In this document: one piece after another, positions 18,040 through 26,131 of the stretch
How the letters are laid out: each line of letters opens with the position of its first letter
Numbering within the stretch: position 1 is the stretch's first letter
The notes under the pieces: model-generated
Databases searched by the model: none
Seen by the model: only the letters and a program-made list of their open reading frames with translations
Told to the model about the DNA's origin: nothing
Position numbers and translations under genes: made by a program
Assembly (NCBI RefSeq): GCF_002954705.1
Contig: NZ_MSCO01000001.1
Coordinates: 649,361-696,258 of the forward strand
Direction: 5' to 3'
From: Aliivibrio sifiae
GTDB taxonomy: Bacteria > Pseudomonadota > Gammaproteobacteria > Enterobacterales > Vibrionaceae
Length of the DNA stretch: 46,898 bases

Positions 18040-19494
18040 TTATTTCTTAGGGATGTTCTCTAAGATAGCAACCATTTGCTCCCAATAAAGAGCAACCGTG
18101 TCAATTTTCACTTTCTCATCTGGAGAGTGAGGGAATTTGATTGTTGGACCAAATGAAATCATATCCATTTCTGGATAAGGCTTCTTAAATAGACCACATT
18201 CAAGACCTGCGTGAATAACCATAATGTTTGGTTTATTTCCGTAGATACCTTCATAAACATCACGGAAAACATGCATGATTTCAGAATCAGCATCAGGCTT
18301 CCAACCAGGGTAAGTCCCTGAGAAAGTAACTTGTGCACTAGCCAGTTCAGCAACAGAAGTAAGCATTCCTTCAACCATGCTGCGGCCAGAGTCCATTAGT
18401 GAACGGATAAGACAAAGAATAGTAATCGAATCTTCATCTGTTGTAATAACACCAACGTTTAAAGAAGTTTCAACGACACCTTCAATGTCATCGCTCATAC
18501 GGATGACGCCGTTTGGACATGCATTAAGAGTAGCAATAAAGCGTGCTTGAGTTACTGGCGTTAGTGTATTTTTAGCAGATGCAGCTTCATTGAATGTTAC
18601 AATATTAGTTTCAACTCGGCCTAATTCTTCTTTTAATAACTCAGTATAAAAACTGAATAATTTAGATAGCTTAGCTTCGTTTTCAGCAGGAACAGCAACC
18701 GTTGCAAATGCTTCTCGAGGAATAGCATTACGTAAGCTACCGCCACGGAATTCTACAAGGCGTAAATTAAGTTCAGCTGCGTGCCCAGCAAGGAAGCGGC
18801 CTAGTAACTTATTTGCATTACCGCGGCCGGTGTGAATATCACAGCCAGAGTGACCGCCTTTTAAACCTTTTAATGTAATTTGACGAGTAACATAGCCTGT
18901 TGGTAATACTTCACGTTCAATATTTAGTTTGATAGCACCATCAGCACCACCAGCACAACCCATGTAGATCTCACCTTCTTGCTCTGAATCTGTGTTTAAA
19001 AGGATATCACCTTCTAACCAACCAGCTTCTAAGCCAAAAGCACCAGTCATGCCTGCTTCTTCATCAATAGTCAGTAAAACTTCAAGAGGGCCGTGTTTTA
19101 GCTCGTTTGAGGCTAATACAGCAAGACAAGAAGCCATACCCATACCGTTATCAGCACCAAGTGTAGTTCCTTTGGCTGTGACCCATTCTCCATCAATGTA
19201 AGGTTGAATTGGATCTTTAGTAAAGTCATGGCCTGTATCTTCATTTTTCTGTGGAACCATGTCTATATGAGCTTGAAGAACCACACCTTTACGATCTTCC
19301 ATTCCTTCGGTTGCTGGCTTTTTAATGAAGACATTACCTGTAGGATCACGACGAACCTCTAAACCTTCATTTGTTGCCCACTCAATAATATATTGAGCTA
19401 ATGCTTCTTCATATTTAGAAGGGTGAGGGATTGAACAAATTTTGTCGAAAAATTGCCACAGTGGTTGAGGGCTAAGTTGAGTGATCTCTGACAC
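18040..19494 (-). CDS. pepD: Aminoacyl-histidine dipeptidase (peptidase D)
   Basis: A cytosolic M20-family zinc dipeptidase with broad specificity including carnosine-type Xaa-His dipeptides. Metal-binding and catalytic motifs are visible: VVLQAHIDMVPQ (His and Asp), TLGADNGMGMA (bridging Asp), TIDEEAGMTGAFGL (Glu pair) and LNTDSEQEGEIYMGCAGG. It has 484 residues, full length for the family. An AAGGAG sequence lies a few bases before the ATG. The neighbourhood pepD-gpt-frsA-proBA matches E. coli, except for the permease and leader region interposed before gpt. Confidence 0.95.
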   Translation of the reverse strand: MSEITQLSPQPLWQFFDKICSIPHPSKYEEALAQYIIEWATNEGLEVRRDPTGNVFIKKPATEGMEDRKGVVLQAHIDMVPQKNEDTGHDFTKDPIQPYIDGEWVTAKGTTLGADNGMGMASCLAVLASNELKHGPLEVLLTIDEEAGMTGAFGLEAGWLEGDILLNTDSEQEGEIYMGCAGGADGAIKLNIEREVLPTGYVTRQITLKGLKGGHSGCDIHTGRGNANKLLGRFLAGHAAELNLRLVEFRGGSLRNAIPREAFATVAVPAENEAKLSKLFSFYTELLKEELGRVETNIVTFNEAASAKNTLTPVTQARFIATLNACPNGVIRMSDDIEGVVETSLNVGVITTDEDSITILCLIRSLMDSGRSMVEGMLTSVAELASAQVTFSGTYPGWKPDADSEIMHVFRDVYEGIYGNKPNIMVIHAGLECGLFKKPYPEMDMISFGPTIKFPHSPDEKVKIDTVALYWEQMVAILENIPKK

Positions 19495-19665
19495 AAGGAT
19501 CTCCTTTTTAAAACAATATTTATTTAGAAATGCTCTATTAACGTGAGCAATTGATTATTAATTTAACTCAGTATACCCCTGAATTTAGTCAATTACTCTG
19601 TTTGATATTGTAATTACATTATCAGATTTTATGAAAGCATAGGGAGAATATCTTTATTTCTTTAA

Positions 19666-19681
19666 TCGCAAACGGTTACGT
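19666..19681. promoter_or_regulatory. PurR-like operator, distal
   Basis: TCGCAAACGGTTACGT fits the PurR operator consensus (ACGCAAACG-TT-CGT type) at nearly every position. It lies 172 bases upstream of pepD and about 85 bases before the promoter of the small RNA unit that follows. It could serve either direction; the purine permease-gpt direction is more sensible biologically. Confidence 0.6.
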
Positions 19682-19751
19682 AACAAAATTACATTGCCGG
19701 TGTGTTATTTAGGCTTATTTGTTATTTTGTGTGAGCTAGGTCATGTTTTTG

Positions 19752-19779
19752 TTGTAATTAAATTTCATGGTGATATAGT
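19752..19779 (+). promoter_or_regulatory. Promoter of candidate leader RNA
   Basis: TTGTAA (19752-19757), a 16-base spacer, and TATAGT (19774-19779) preceded by TGA form an extended -10 promoter. The predicted start near 19786 falls just at the first hairpin of the candidate RNA. Confidence 0.55.
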
Positions 19780-19895
19780 TATTCCACCTGCTTAATAGCG
19801 GGAAGTAAATGCTCAAAGGATGAGTCCGATTTATCGCCTCCAAGGAACCGAGATCAATTTTATTGTTTTTAACTGTCAATTGATAAGGTGATGTT

Positions 19896-19982
19896 ATGTC
19901 TTTTTTAAGTTCTTCAAGTTTCTGGAACCAACGCTCTGTTTACACAAGTCAATTTGTTTACCCAGCTTGCTTTGGTTACTAA
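19896..19982 (+). CDS. 28-codon small ORF (putative leader peptide)
   Basis: It reads ATG TCT TTT TTA ... GGT TAC TAA. The peptide starts MSFLSSSSFWNQRSV and ends VYPACFGY, rich in Ser and aromatic residues (four Phe, four Tyr, one Trp). AAGGTG lies five bases before the ATG, good spacing for a ribosome binding site. It has no signal peptide or known domain. A UUCG hairpin begins at the stop codon and a terminator follows 80 bases later, the layout of a leader peptide that senses ribosome position. There is no run of one amino acid to name an effector. It may also be a chance frame inside an RNA gene. Confidence 0.45.
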   Translation: MSFLSSSSFWNQRSVYTSQFVYPACFGY

Positions 19983-20061
19983 TAAAACTTCGGTTTTATG
20001 CGTAAAGTAATACCCCTATAATTGGAATTCTATTTTACCCAACTAGGGTGATTTATATTCT

Positions 20062-20094
20062 CCGCCATCCATATCATTTGGGTGGCGTTTTTTT
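20062..20094 (+). terminator. Intrinsic terminator of candidate leader RNA
   Basis: A 9-bp stem CGCCATCCA/TGGGTGGCG (one wobble) with a seven-base loop is followed by seven T. It lies 225 bases before the permease start and downstream of no annotated gene, which is why the transcript before it deserves attention. Confidence 0.88.
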
Positions 20095-20254
20095 GTCTTT
20101 AAATAATTTCTTCTCTATCCTTTTCTTTTTTAATTGTATTTATCCGTTTGATTTAAATGATAAATATAACTTAACTAAAATTAGTGTATTCACTTTATTT
20201 ACCATAAGCTCATTAAATGGGTAACTATCGCTAGAAATTCATATAATTCCTCTT

Positions 20255-20292
20255 TATAATCCTCAGCCAATCGATTACGCAAACGTTTAGAT
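20255..20292 (+). promoter_or_regulatory. Permease promoter -10 and proximal PurR-like operator
   Basis: TATAAT at 20255-20260 (no good -35) is followed by ACGCAAACGTTTAGAT at 20277-20292, whose first 12 bases match the PurR operator core. The operator would sit about ten bases after the predicted transcription start, 28 bases before the permease ATG, a place where a bound repressor can block. Confidence 0.6.
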
Positions 20293-20319
20293 TGCAAAAA
20301 AACGCTAGGAATTACTCAA

Positions 20320-21612
20320 ATGCTTGAGAAACTATTTCAACTAAAAGAAAACGGTACGGATGTTCGTACTGAGATTATTGCAGGGTTAACCACCTTCTTA
20401 ACCATGGCTTATGTCATTTTCGTTAACCCAGCAATTTTAGCTGATGCGGGCATGGATAAAGGCGCAGTATTTGTAGCAACTTGTATTGCTGCTGCCATTG
20501 GTTGTTTTATTATGGGATTTGTTGCTAACTTTCCAATTGCTCAAGCGCCAGGTATGGGGCTTAATGCCTTTTTTACTTATACCGTGGTTCTTGGTATGGG
20601 TCATACATGGCAAGTTGCATTAGCTGCTGTGTTTATGTCAGGAGTTTTATTCATACTATTAAGTTTGTTTAAAATTAGAGAGTTGATTATTAATTCAATC
20701 CCTCTTTCTCTACGAACAGGAATCTCAGCTGGTATCGGCTTATTTCTTGCTTTTATTGCCTTAAAAAATTCAGGTATCGTGGTCGATAACCCAGCAACAC
20801 TTGTTTCAATGGGGCATATAAATAGTTTCCCTGCTGCAATGGGGGCGTTGGCTTTCTTTTTAACGATTGCACTGGTTCACCGTGGTTATAAAGCAGCGGT
20901 TATGATTGCAATTTTAGCAGTAACGGCTATTTCACTACTTTTCGGTGATGTTCAGTATGCCGGTATCATGTCAATGCCACCAAGTATCGCACCTACATTT
21001 TTACAATTAGACTTTTCTAGTGCGTTTGAACTTAGTATGTTAACGGTTGTTTTTGCTTTCTTATTTGTCGATTTATTTGATACTGCTGGAACGCTAGTTG
21101 GTGTTTCTCAAAAAGCAGGGATCATGGATAAAGATGGTAATATTCCACGCTTAAATAAAGCATTATTAGCAGATTCAACAGCAACATCTGTTGGTGCGCT
21201 TTTAGGTACATCAAATACTACGTCATACATTGAAAGTGTTGCAGGTGTCGCCGCTGGTGGTCGCACAGGTTTAACTGCAGTTGTTGTTGGTGTGTTATTT
21301 CTTTTGGCTTTGTTTTTCTCCCCTTTAGCGGGGATGGTTCCAGCTTATGCTACTGCTGGTGCATTGTTTTATGTCGCGATTTTAATGATGTCAGGTCTTG
21401 TGAGCATAGATTGGCGAGATCTTACTGAAGCAGCCCCTGTTGTTGTGGTATGCTTGCTTATGCCTTTAACCTTCTCTATTGCTGATGGTATTTCTTTGGG
21501 CTTTATCTCTTATGCTGCAATCAAATTATTAAGTGGTAAAGGTCGCGATGTTCATATCAGTGTTTGGGTTCTTGCTGCACTATTCACGCTGAAATTTATT
21601 TTTACGGCATAG
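20320..21612 (+). CDS. Purine permease (NCS2, AzgA/GhxP-AdeP type)
   Basis: A 430-residue inner-membrane transporter of the AzgA-like branch of the NCS2 family, which imports adenine, guanine or hypoxanthine with protons. It shows the family signatures TFLTMAYVIFVNPAIL near the N-terminus, NFPIAQAPGMGLNAFFTYTVV, FLFVDLFDTAGTLVGV and the helix-break motif LLGTSNTTSYIESVAGVAAGGRTGL, and about 12-14 hydrophobic segments. The preceding PurR-like operators and the following gpt gene support a guanine/hypoxanthine role; the exact substrate cannot be read from sequence. No terminator separates it from gpt, so they probably form one operon. Confidence 0.92.
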   Translation: MLEKLFQLKENGTDVRTEIIAGLTTFLTMAYVIFVNPAILADAGMDKGAVFVATCIAAAIGCFIMGFVANFPIAQAPGMGLNAFFTYTVVLGMGHTWQVALAAVFMSGVLFILLSLFKIRELIINSIPLSLRTGISAGIGLFLAFIALKNSGIVVDNPATLVSMGHINSFPAAMGALAFFLTIALVHRGYKAAVMIAILAVTAISLLFGDVQYAGIMSMPPSIAPTFLQLDFSSAFELSMLTVVFAFLFVDLFDTAGTLVGVSQKAGIMDKDGNIPRLNKALLADSTATSVGALLGTSNTTSYIESVAGVAAGGRTGLTAVVVGVLFLLALFFSPLAGMVPAYATAGALFYVAILMMSGLVSIDWRDLTEAAPVVVVCLLMPLTFSIADGISLGFISYAAIKLLSGKGRDVHISVWVLAALFTLKFIFTA

Positions 21613-21649
21613 TCGTTGATGATTGTGTCACTTAGAGGTTTTGTCAATT

Positions 21650-22108
21650 ATGGCTAATAAATTTGTAATTACTTGGGATAACATGCAGATGTACACTCGT
21701 CAGCTTGCTGAACAGTTACTTCCTGCGGAACAATGGAAAGGTATTTTGGCTGTGAGCCGTGGTGGCCTAGTACCAGCTGCTATTTTAGCTCGTGAGTTAA
21801 ATATCCGTTACGTTGATACTGTTTGTATCTCAAGTTACGATCATGATCATCAGCGTGATATGACGGTTGTTAAAGCAATGGAAGGTGACGGCGAAGGCTT
21901 CATCATCATTGATGATTTAGTTGATAGTGGTGATACGGCGGTTAAACTACGTGAAATGTACCCTAAAGGTAAATTAGTAACAGTATGTGCTAAACCTGCA
22001 GGTATTCATTTAGTTGACGCTTATGTTGTCGATATTCCACAAGATACGTGGATTGAGCAACCATGGGATATGGCGGTAACATACGTAGATCCTATTTGTA
22101 AAAAGTAA
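21650..22108 (+). CDS. gpt: Xanthine-guanine phosphoribosyltransferase
   Basis: A purine salvage enzyme that converts guanine, xanthine and less well hypoxanthine to the nucleotides with PRPP. The PRPP-binding loop is [18 protein letters not shown], and the N-terminal [18 protein letters not shown] matches Gpt. The ATG at 21650 gives [13 protein letters not shown] and 152 residues, exactly the E. coli length; an AGAGG lies 11 bases upstream. Being downstream of the purine permease, it would trap imported bases as nucleotides. Confidence 0.96.
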   Translation: MANKFVITWDNMQMYTRQLAEQLLPAEQWKGILAVSRGGLVPAAILARELNIRYVDTVCISSYDHDHQRDMTVVKAMEGDGEGFIIIDDLVDSGDTAVKLREMYPKGKLVTVCAKPAGIHLVDAYVVDIPQDTWIEQPWDMAVTYVDPICKK

Positions 22109-22128
22109 TTGAAATCAAATTGATAAAA

Positions 22129-22157
22129 AATGACTCTCTTGTAGGGTCATTTTTTTT
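22129..22157 (+). terminator. Intrinsic terminator after gpt
   Basis: A 9-bp stem AATGACTCT/AGGGTCATT (one wobble) with loop CTTGT is followed by eight T. It closes the permease-gpt unit. Confidence 0.9.
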
Positions 22158-22251
22158 GTTTGGCGTTTGATTTTATTGTGAACGGCGTATTTCTCTTAGG
22201 TCTTTCAGTATATAGTAAAGGCAATGAACCTTCGTATTATTGGTGTTGGCT

Positions 22252-23493
22252 ATGTCTCAATCTGAAAGTGAAAACCTCTCCGTAACGTTATTTAAAAACC
22301 AGAAGCAAGCCTTAGAGACATCAGGTCTCGTTCCTTATCTTCCAAGTAGTTTAGAAAAAGTTTCTGCAAGTGGTGAAAGAAGTTGGTATCGCGAACTTCG
22401 TCGTCCACAGTGGATTTGGCAGGGGGTTGACCCAATAGAGTTGGAATCTATTCTTTCGAGAATAGCAAGCAGTGATAAAAATCGAACTCGTGATGAATGG
22501 TTAGATACAGTCAGTGGCTACCATACCGGTAATTGGGCTTATGAGTGGATCCATGCAGGAACAGAACATCAAAAAAAAGCAGCAGAATTAACGGGCGATG
22601 AGGCTGCTGAGGAGTGCTTTAAAGCCAGCTTATATTTTAGCATCGCTGGTTATCCACATATAAAAGGGGATAATTTAGCAACGCAAGCTCAGGTTCTTGC
22701 AAATAAAGCATATGACATGGCTGCACAGCAAACGTCTCATCGAATAGAGAAAATTCAAGTGCCATATAAGGGCAAAAAAATAACCTGTTATTTGCACTTA
22801 CCAAGTACAGAAAAACCGTTACCAGTTGTCATTGTTAGTGGTGGAATGGATTCATTACAAACAGATATGTGGCGACTGTATCGTGACTTTCTTGCGCCAA
22901 ATAATATGGCGATGCTAACGCTGGATATGCCATCGATTGGCCACAGCTCTCATTGGCCATTAACGGAAGATTCTAGTTGTTTACATCAAGCTGTACTAAA
23001 CCATTTACCGAATATACCATGGGTTGATCGTTTTCATGCGGCGGTAATGGGATTTCGATTTGGCGGAAATGTAGCGTTACGCCTTTCTTTTTTAGAACCG
23101 GATAGATTAAAAGCGTGTGTGGCTCTTGGTGCTCCGATCCATCATATTTTATCTAATTCTGCACAATTGAAGAAAATGCCTAAAATGTACTTGGATATTT
23201 TGGCGTCTAGATTAGGCAAGCAAGTAGTTGATATAAATAGCTTAACTAGCCAAATGCAAGCGTGGTCTTTAAAGAATCAAGGTTTTCTGTCTGGTGGCCG
23301 TAAAACGTCAGTATCGGTTCTTTCGATTGGTTTGCAAGATGATCCTGTCTCTCCTAAATCAGATAACAAACTTGCGGCTTTATTTAGCCAGTATGGTAAA
23401 GGTATTGAGTTAAAAAGTAAGACCTTGCATAGTGGTTATGAAGAAGCGTTAAATCAGATGATTGAGTGGATAAAAGAAGAAATGAAGCAATAA
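22252..23493 (+). CDS. frsA: FrsA-like alpha/beta hydrolase (YafA)
   Basis: A 413-residue cytosolic alpha/beta-hydrolase-fold protein. In E. coli FrsA binds unphosphorylated enzyme IIA-Glc and shifts the balance of fermentation and respiration; in V. vulnificus it was described as cofactor-independent pyruvate decarboxylase, a claim that has been disputed. Family marks here are WIWQGVDP, YPHIKGDNLATQAQVLANKAYD, VVIVSGGMDSLQTD, MLTLDMPSIGHSS and PWVDRFHAAVMGFRFGGNVALRLSFLEP. The usual hydrolase Ser of the elbow is replaced in GFRFGGN, as in the family. I start at ATG 22252 (MSQSESENLSVTLFKNQ), not four codons upstream. No crl gene follows it as it does in E. coli. Confidence 0.92.
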   Translation: MSQSESENLSVTLFKNQKQALETSGLVPYLPSSLEKVSASGERSWYRELRRPQWIWQGVDPIELESILSRIASSDKNRTRDEWLDTVSGYHTGNWAYEWIHAGTEHQKKAAELTGDEAAEECFKASLYFSIAGYPHIKGDNLATQAQVLANKAYDMAAQQTSHRIEKIQVPYKGKKITCYLHLPSTEKPLPVVIVSGGMDSLQTDMWRLYRDFLAPNNMAMLTLDMPSIGHSSHWPLTEDSSCLHQAVLNHLPNIPWVDRFHAAVMGFRFGGNVALRLSFLEPDRLKACVALGAPIHHILSNSAQLKKMPKMYLDILASRLGKQVVDINSLTSQMQAWSLKNQGFLSGGRKTSVSVLSIGLQDDPVSPKSDNKLAALFSQYGKGIELKSKTLHSGYEEALNQMIEWIKEEMKQ

Positions 23494-23657
23494 TCTGACA
23501 TTTTATTTCTCTTATTAAAGTGAAATATCATTAAATCGTATTTTTGGCTTGTACTGTTCTGATTTGCTTGCTAAAAATAGGGTGTTTTTTCCATTATTGT
23601 TACGATGAATATATTTTCGTAACTCAAAACATTATTAGTTAAATAGGTAGTAGGGAA

Positions 23658-24767
23658 TTGAATACACAATCTCAAACCATAGTCGTTAAACTTGGTACAA
23701 GTGTACTCACCGGTGGCACATTAAAACTTGATAGAGCTCATATGGTTGAACTTGTTCGCCAATGTGTTCATCTTAAAAAGTTGGGCCACCAAGTTATTGT
23801 TGTTACATCTGGAGCGATTGCTGCTGGTCGTGAGCATCTTAACTACCCCGAACTACCCAAAACCATGGCCAACAAGCAGTTATTGGCTGCAGTTGGTCAA
23901 AGTTGCTTAATTCAAGCATGGCAAAGTTTATTTGCAATCTACGGCGTTGATGTTGGTCAAATGCTGTTAACTCGTGCAGATTTAGATGACCGTGAGCGTT
24001 ACTTGAATGCTCGTGACATGCTTAAAGCACTACTTAAAAATAACATCGTTCCTATTGTGAATGAGAACGATGCGGTAGCAACAAATGAAATTAAAGTGGG
24101 TGATAATGATAATCTATCTGCTTTAGTGGGGATTCTTGCAGGTGCTGATAAATTATTATTGTTGACTGATCAGTCTGGTCTATTTACCGCAGATCCGCGT
24201 AAAGATCCAAAAGCTGAATTGATTAAAGAAGTTCACACTATTGATGAAACATTACGTAAGATTGCAGGTGGCAGTGGTACGACTTTAGGTACTGGTGGCA
24301 TGGCGACTAAATTGCAGGCAGCAGACATTGCACGCCGTGCAGGTATTGAAGTCGTTATTGCTGCTGGTAGTGCTGAAAATGTTATTAGTGATGTAGTGCA
24401 TTCCAAACCACAAGGCACAAAATTCTTACCGGTTGAATGTGCCCTTGAGAGCCGTAAGCGTTGGATTTTGGCTGGCCCTGCCTCTAATGGTAATATCGTA
24501 ATTGATGACGGTGCAGTTAATGCGGTACAGCAAAAAGGCAGCAGCTTATTGAGCAAAGGGATTACCTCTATTTCGGGGTCTTTTGTCCGTGGTGGCGTTG
24601 CTAAGATTGTAAATACTAAAGGTGAGCTTATTGCCCGTGGTATTTCTCGTTACTCAAGTGACGATTTAAATAAGATTTTAGGTAAACACAGTCAGGATAT
24701 TTACGCAGTATTAGGTTACGAGTATGGGCCTGTAGCTATCCACCGTGATGATTTAGTACTGATTTAG
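23658..24767 (+). CDS. proB: Glutamate 5-kinase
   Basis: The first step of proline synthesis: phosphorylation of glutamate to gamma-glutamyl phosphate. The N-terminal amino-acid kinase domain has [48 protein letters not shown] and [16 protein letters not shown]; a C-terminal PUA domain (about residues 275-365) ends [19 protein letters not shown]. It has 369 residues. The start is a TTG at 23658, since no ATG lies before the kinase motif; AGGTAG (23645-23650) is the plausible ribosome binding site. It forms an operon with proA 15 bases later. Confidence 0.95.
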   Translation: MNTQSQTIVVKLGTSVLTGGTLKLDRAHMVELVRQCVHLKKLGHQVIVVTSGAIAAGREHLNYPELPKTMANKQLLAAVGQSCLIQAWQSLFAIYGVDVGQMLLTRADLDDRERYLNARDMLKALLKNNIVPIVNENDAVATNEIKVGDNDNLSALVGILAGADKLLLLTDQSGLFTADPRKDPKAELIKEVHTIDETLRKIAGGSGTTLGTGGMATKLQAADIARRAGIEVVIAAGSAENVISDVVHSKPQGTKFLPVECALESRKRWILAGPASNGNIVIDDGAVNAVQQKGSSLLSKGITSISGSFVRGGVAKIVNTKGELIARGISRYSSDDLNKILGKHSQDIYAVLGYEYGPVAIHRDDLVLI

Positions 24768-24782
24768 TAAAGGGATTATAGT

Positions 24783-26039
24783 GTGAATTTAACGAATATG
24801 GGTCAGGCAGCAAAAGCTGCTGCTTTTGATTTAGCGGTTGTACCAACAGCCCAGAAGAACAAAGCATTAGCGATTATTGCTGATGAACTTGAAGCGAACA
24901 AAGAAGCGATTCTTGCTGCGAATGCAAAAGATATTAGTGCAGCGGTAGAAGCGGGTATTTCAGATGCAATGCAAGATCGTTTATTACTAACAGAAGAGCG
25001 TTTAATCGCTATTGCTAACGACGTTCGTAATGTGATTAATTTGAATGATCCTGTTGGCAGTGAAATTGACAGCAAAATGCTTGAAAACGGTATGTCGCTT
25101 TCGCGTCGCCGTGTACCAATTGGTGTTATTGGCGTAATTTATGAAGCACGTCCAAATGTGACGATCGATATCGCTTCGTTATGTTTAAAAACAGGTAATG
25201 CGAGTATTCTCCGTGGTGGTAAAGAGACGTTCTTTTCTAATATGGAGTTAGTTAAGGTGATTCAAGTCGCTCTTGAAAAAGCAGGTTTACCAGCTGCGTC
25301 AGTACAATATATTGAGAAACCAGATCGTGAATTAGTTTCTGAATTACTGCGTCTTGATGATTATGTAGATATGATTATTCCACGTGGTGGTGCTGGTTTA
25401 CATAAAATGTGTAAAGAAAACAGCTCTATTCCAGTGATCATTGGTGGCTTTGGTATTAGTCATGCGTTTGTTGATGACAGTGCTGATTTAGAAAGAGCAT
25501 TAGCGGTTGTTGATAATTCAAAAGCACAACGCCCATCTGCATGTAATGCGCTTGATACATTGTTAGTTCATGAAGCTGTGGCTCCACAATTCTTAGTATT
25601 GTTAGCAAATAAGATGGCCGGTCGTGTTGAATTAGTTGCTGAACCAAAAGCTTATTCGTTACTGAAAGAGTGTAAAGGCGTGTCACTACGTGAAGCGCAA
25701 GACGGTGACTTTGATACTGAATGGTTAAGTTATACGTTAGGCGTAAAAGTAGTTGCTGATGTAAATGAAGCTGCAGCGCACATGCAAACACATAATGCGA
25801 GCCATTCAGATACGATCTTAACAAATAATATTGAGTCGGCAGAGAAATTCATTAATACAGCTGGTTCTGCTGCTGTGTATGTGAATGCGTCAACACGCTT
25901 TACTGATGGCGCTCAGTTTGGTTTAGGTGCAGAAGTTGCTGTATCTACTCAGAAGCTTCATGCTCGCGGTCCTATGGGCTTAGAAGAGCTAACAAGCTAT
26001 AAATGGGTAGGTAAAGCGGATTATCTAATCCGTAGTTAA
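24783..26039 (+). CDS. proA: Gamma-glutamyl phosphate reductase (glutamate-5-semialdehyde dehydrogenase)
   Basis: The second step of proline synthesis, reducing the product of ProB with NADPH. An aldehyde-dehydrogenase-like fold with [23 protein letters not shown], the catalytic cysteine region [15 protein letters not shown], and [25 protein letters not shown] near the end. It starts at GTG 24783, eight bases after AGGG; an ATG at 24798 would shorten it by five residues and resemble the E. coli start. It has 418 residues. A strong terminator follows. Confidence 0.95.
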   Translation: MNLTNMGQAAKAAAFDLAVVPTAQKNKALAIIADELEANKEAILAANAKDISAAVEAGISDAMQDRLLLTEERLIAIANDVRNVINLNDPVGSEIDSKMLENGMSLSRRRVPIGVIGVIYEARPNVTIDIASLCLKTGNASILRGGKETFFSNMELVKVIQVALEKAGLPAASVQYIEKPDRELVSELLRLDDYVDMIIPRGGAGLHKMCKENSSIPVIIGGFGISHAFVDDSADLERALAVVDNSKAQRPSACNALDTLLVHEAVAPQFLVLLANKMAGRVELVAEPKAYSLLKECKGVSLREAQDGDFDTEWLSYTLGVKVVADVNEAAAHMQTHNASHSDTILTNNIESAEKFINTAGSAAVYVNASTRFTDGAQFGLGAEVAVSTQKLHARGPMGLEELTSYKWVGKADYLIRS

Positions 26040-26070
26040 TCTTTCTTCAATTAGCATCTAGCAAATAAAT

Positions 26071-26103
26071 AAAAAGGTTGACGCCAAAACGTCAACCTTT
26101 TTT
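26071..26103. terminator. Bidirectional terminator between proA and lipA
   Basis: A perfect 13-bp stem AAAAAGGTTGACG/CGTCAACCTTTTT with loop CCAAAA serves the convergent genes. Confidence 0.93.
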
Positions 26104-26110
26104 ATTATCC

Positions 26111-26131
26111 AGACCCTAGACCCTAGACCCT
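26111..26131. repeat. Three tandem copies of heptamer AGACCCT
   Basis: Exact units at 26111-26117, 26118-26124 and 26125-26131; the last runs into the lipA stop codon (minus-strand TAG at 26132-26130). On the other strand the unit reads AGGGTCT. It sits between the proA/lipA terminator and the end of lipA. Confidence 0.9.

Larger units (their letters stand above)
19786..20094 (+). ncRNA. Candidate structured leader or dual-function RNA upstream of purine permease
   Basis: Not a family I recognise. In order: hairpin CCTGCT/AGCGGG with loop TAAT (19787-19802); nested stems TAAAT/ATTTA and CTCA/TGAG (19806-19833); a segment TATCGCCT (19832-19839) able to pair with AGGTGATG (19886-19893), which is the ribosome binding site of a small frame; hairpin ATCAATT/AATTGAT (19853-19884); the 28-codon frame (19896-19982); hairpin ATAAAAC-TTCG-GTTTTAT (19982-19999) over its stop codon; and a final terminator (20063-20094). 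This could be an attenuator for the downstream permease-gpt operon or an independent RNA. Pairings were found by eye. Confidence 0.5.

Noticed and set aside
19805-19850. Hammerhead ribozyme core near GGATGAGTCC
   Set aside because: The CTGATGAG and GAAA core elements are not both present, so the likeness is superficial.
25456-25824. 122-codon frame antisense to proA
   Set aside because: Low-complexity His/Leu/Gln composition and full overlap with the conserved ProA catalytic region; a reading-frame shadow.
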